Position numbers and translations under genes: made by a program
Assembly: GCA_021464415.1 (NCBI GenBank)
Contig: CM038471.1
Location: 28,369,234 to 28,433,233 of the forward strand
Origin: Lonicera japonica
Taxonomy: Eukaryota > Streptophyta > Magnoliopsida > Dipsacales > Caprifoliaceae
Reading direction: 5' to 3'
Length of the DNA: 64,000 bases
Notes under the pieces: model-generated
Seen by the model: the letters and a program-made list of their open reading frames with translations, nothing else
Told to the model about the DNA's origin: nothing
Databases searched by the model: none
Shown: in pieces, positions 61,808 through 64,000 of the stretch
Position numbering within the stretch: position 1 is the first letter of the stretch
How the letters are laid out: every line of letters starts with the position of its first letter

Positions 61808-64000
61808 TGTGAAGACCTCATTTTGCGAACCCCGCAAGAATCCTGAACTCTAAGAAAATGAACACACATGCATGCACAAGTATTCCTAAATGCATACATA
61901 CCATACACATGTGATATAGGTCAAATAGAATGCCGAAAGGACGCCCGGATGAGAAGTTACAGAATTATCGAAAACTGCTGGAATTGAAAACTGTCAAAAC
62001 TCCTGGAAACTTGTGAAAGGTGAGTTCCGTATTTCTGATCATCCTCAAACTTTTAGAGTTGTTAAACATTACCATAAAGAGTAGCATACTCGAAAATCAG
62101 CTCGATCCGACGATCGGATCTCCGAACATTCAGAAAACCATGAGTTTTGTTTCGGGTGATCAAATGGAGGCCTTCTCGAAGTTAAAATGGTCTGAATTTT
62201 GGTCAGTAGATAGGTATTATCGTGGGTAAGAACATATTCAAAGTTTAGCTTTAGTGGACATGGGATCATCAAGAATCAATTTGTCTATCGTGCAATTCTA
62301 GTCGAAATGTCCTTCGTAGTAAATTAAAATAAATAAAGGCCTTCCTGAATTCTGATCGAGCTAAAATTTGGATACAATCTAGAAAACATTTGGAAGGATA
62401 ACATATCAAAAATTTAGGAAAATCTAACGGCTAGAAGTTCAATTGTCGAGGCTATTGTACGCAAGTACGTTTCCTATGCGGGAACAAACTCTTTGTACCA
62501 AGCAAGGGAGACTGAATCCTTCCCGAACTCCAATCATCTCAAATTTTTTATAGAGTCTAGAAGACTTCTACTGGCAATACATATCCAAAATCAGCATCAT
62601 CCAACGGTTATAACTTTACTTGTCGTATAAACAAGTGACCTTGTCTACAAGAAGTACATTTCATACGCGGGAACAAACTCTTTGTACCAATTTGAGGAGA
62701 CCGAGTCCTTTGCGGACTCCAATTGTCTTCAAATTTTTACAGGATCTAGAAGACTTATATTGGCAATATATATCCAAAAATCAGCATGATCCAACGGTTA
62801 GAACTTGACTTGTTGTGCAAACAAGTGACCTTGTCTACAAGTACTTTTCCTACGCGAAAACAAACTCTTCATACCAATCAGAGCAAAAGGAAACCTTCCT
62901 GAAATATGATCGACCTAAAATTTTGACACAATCTAGAAGACTTCGCGATATATATCCAAAAATCAGCATGATCCAACGGTGGGAAGGCTTCGCAATAAGC
63001 TCTAAGAGTCCTGGTTGCAATCTTTTTTCTTGCTCTCCAAGCATTTTTTTCAACTATAAATAGACCCCCCCATCCATTCATGTTTTTCATCAACAATCAA
63101 GGGGATTTCGTGGTGCACACCAAGAGACCCTTATTCTCTCCCTCTAAGGAGGCCCAATTATAATTTTCTCTCTTCTTTTATTTATTCGTTAGTTTTATAA
63201 TTCATACTATTGTCTGTATAATTTTTATCACTTGATGGCTTTTCAAAACTTTTTTTTCAAATTGTTTTTCAAAACCAAAGGCGTATAACAAACCCTAAAC
63301 CAATTCCAAAATAGTATTATTACTTTCTTACTTTTCCAAAAGCCCGGATTAGCGGTATTGTTATGCGAAGGAATCGATAATCACTATATATCCAATCTAA
63401 CTCATAGATTGCGGTGTGTATGTGATAAATACTCGATTATGAGAGCACTAGTGCCATCTATACCGGTTTAATCAATAGACTATGGTATATAATCAGTCAA
63501 GTCGCCTCACGTCACATCGAATACAAGATTCCACATTGAATCAATTTCCAAAAAGCCCAGTACTTTACAAAATCACTCGTTTCATTGCATCTACTATTAT
63601 CAAACTCTCTTTTTTAAATCACACACACTTATTTTTAAAATCATGGGCAAATTAGGAAATACATTATTTTCATCCTATCCCCAAAATCCTAATTTCTAAA
63701 GCAAGTATGGAAAGCTGTAAAGTAATAGCAACAATATGCAAGAACTGAATTATAACACGCGCATATCCTACTTAAGATACTGAAAGGGCGAATTGGGTGC
63801 CTAACACCTTCCTAATTCGTAACTTAATCCCTGGACATTCGAATCAACTGGTTTCGCATATATTGTGTATAAGAGGATATTTAGTTCATAAATACGTCTC
63901 TTTTACACAAACATTTTTTGTTTGTTTAGTAAAACAAACTGGTGACTCTTATTCTTTTCAAAATCGATTTTCAAAGCAACAACGGAATCGGTGCCTACGA
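61808..64000 (+). repeat. Second Tat-like LTR, runs off the window
   Basis: Begins TGTGAAGACCTCATTTTGCG. It carries a TATA box (TATAAATA, 63055-63062) and, near its 3' part, GGGCGAATTGGGTGCCTAAC, then GGTTTCGCATA and ACTGGTGACTCTTATTC. These are the same landmarks in the same order as GGGCGGAATGGGTGCTTAAC, GGTTTCGCAGA and ACTGGCGACTCTG of the 39447 LTR. It is therefore an LTR of a related but different family, at least 2.2 kb long. It lacks the TGTCGCGCGACA palindromes. Confidence 0.8.
62290..62990 (+). repeat. About 185-bp repeats (3-4 copies) inside the LTR
   Basis: GCGGGAACAAACTCTTTGTA begins units near 62476 and 62667, with a diverged copy near 62853 and a fainter one before 62470. Shared blocks are TCTAGAAGACTT, ATATCCAAAAATCAGCATGA and ATCCAACGGT. 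They lie upstream of the TATA box, in U3. Confidence 0.8.

Overview
This is nuclear DNA of a flowering plant, probably a eudicot with a repeat-rich genome. It has AT-rich introns with GT-AG borders, host proteins that read like known dicot families, and plant-type Ty1/copia, Ty3/gypsy (Tat), L1, SINE, MULE, hAT and Tourist-like elements plus an endogenous caulimovirid. One 100-base assembly gap lies at 39347-39446.

Layout. 484-12042 (+): the intact C-terminal part (12 exons, 544 codons) of a TFIIIC subunit (GTF3C3/TFC4-like TPR protein). One intron holds a 1.3-kb MULE. Another holds a complete Ty1/copia element with apparently identical LTRs and an unbroken 1400-codon polyprotein. 12043-16800: intergenic, with MITEs, a tRNA-type SINE and a MULE-like element that seems to carry a B3-domain fragment. 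16830-22438 (-): exon remnants of an autoinhibited Ca2+-ATPase that lacks the phosphorylation-site exon, with two Tourist-like MITEs sharing one target duplication. 22630-25683: an L1 tail, a PLAC8 last exon and another MULE. 26824-27951 (-): an intact GONST3-type nucleotide-sugar transporter, the other clearly intact host gene. 29250-35634: broken endogenous florendovirus-like sequence, partly as an inverted repeat, with an hAT MITE in its promoter region. 35635-39346: L1 fragments and an hAT relic, then the gap.

39447-57885: a very large Tat-lineage Ty3/gypsy element. Its sense strand carries a decayed gag-pol (G-patch motifs, DNGS protease, RT, two RNase H domains, integrase). Between pol and the 3' LTR are two antisense genes: an intact 418-codon ORF and a five-exon plant-mobile-domain (PMD) gene whose first intron is full of minisatellite. 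A CpG-dense palindrome (core TGTCGCGCGACA) is clustered just upstream of the TATA box of the LTR (9 copies) and of both antisense genes (2 and 3 copies), and I saw it nowhere else in the window. This looks like one cis-regulatory code shared by the retroelement's genomic promoter and its two antisense passengers. It is the strongest candidate here for an undescribed system.

57886-64000: an hAT element with target duplication, palindrome clusters, a pseudogene of the hydrolase domain of rhodanese-like protein 6 truncated by an LTR, and that second Tat-like LTR running off the window.
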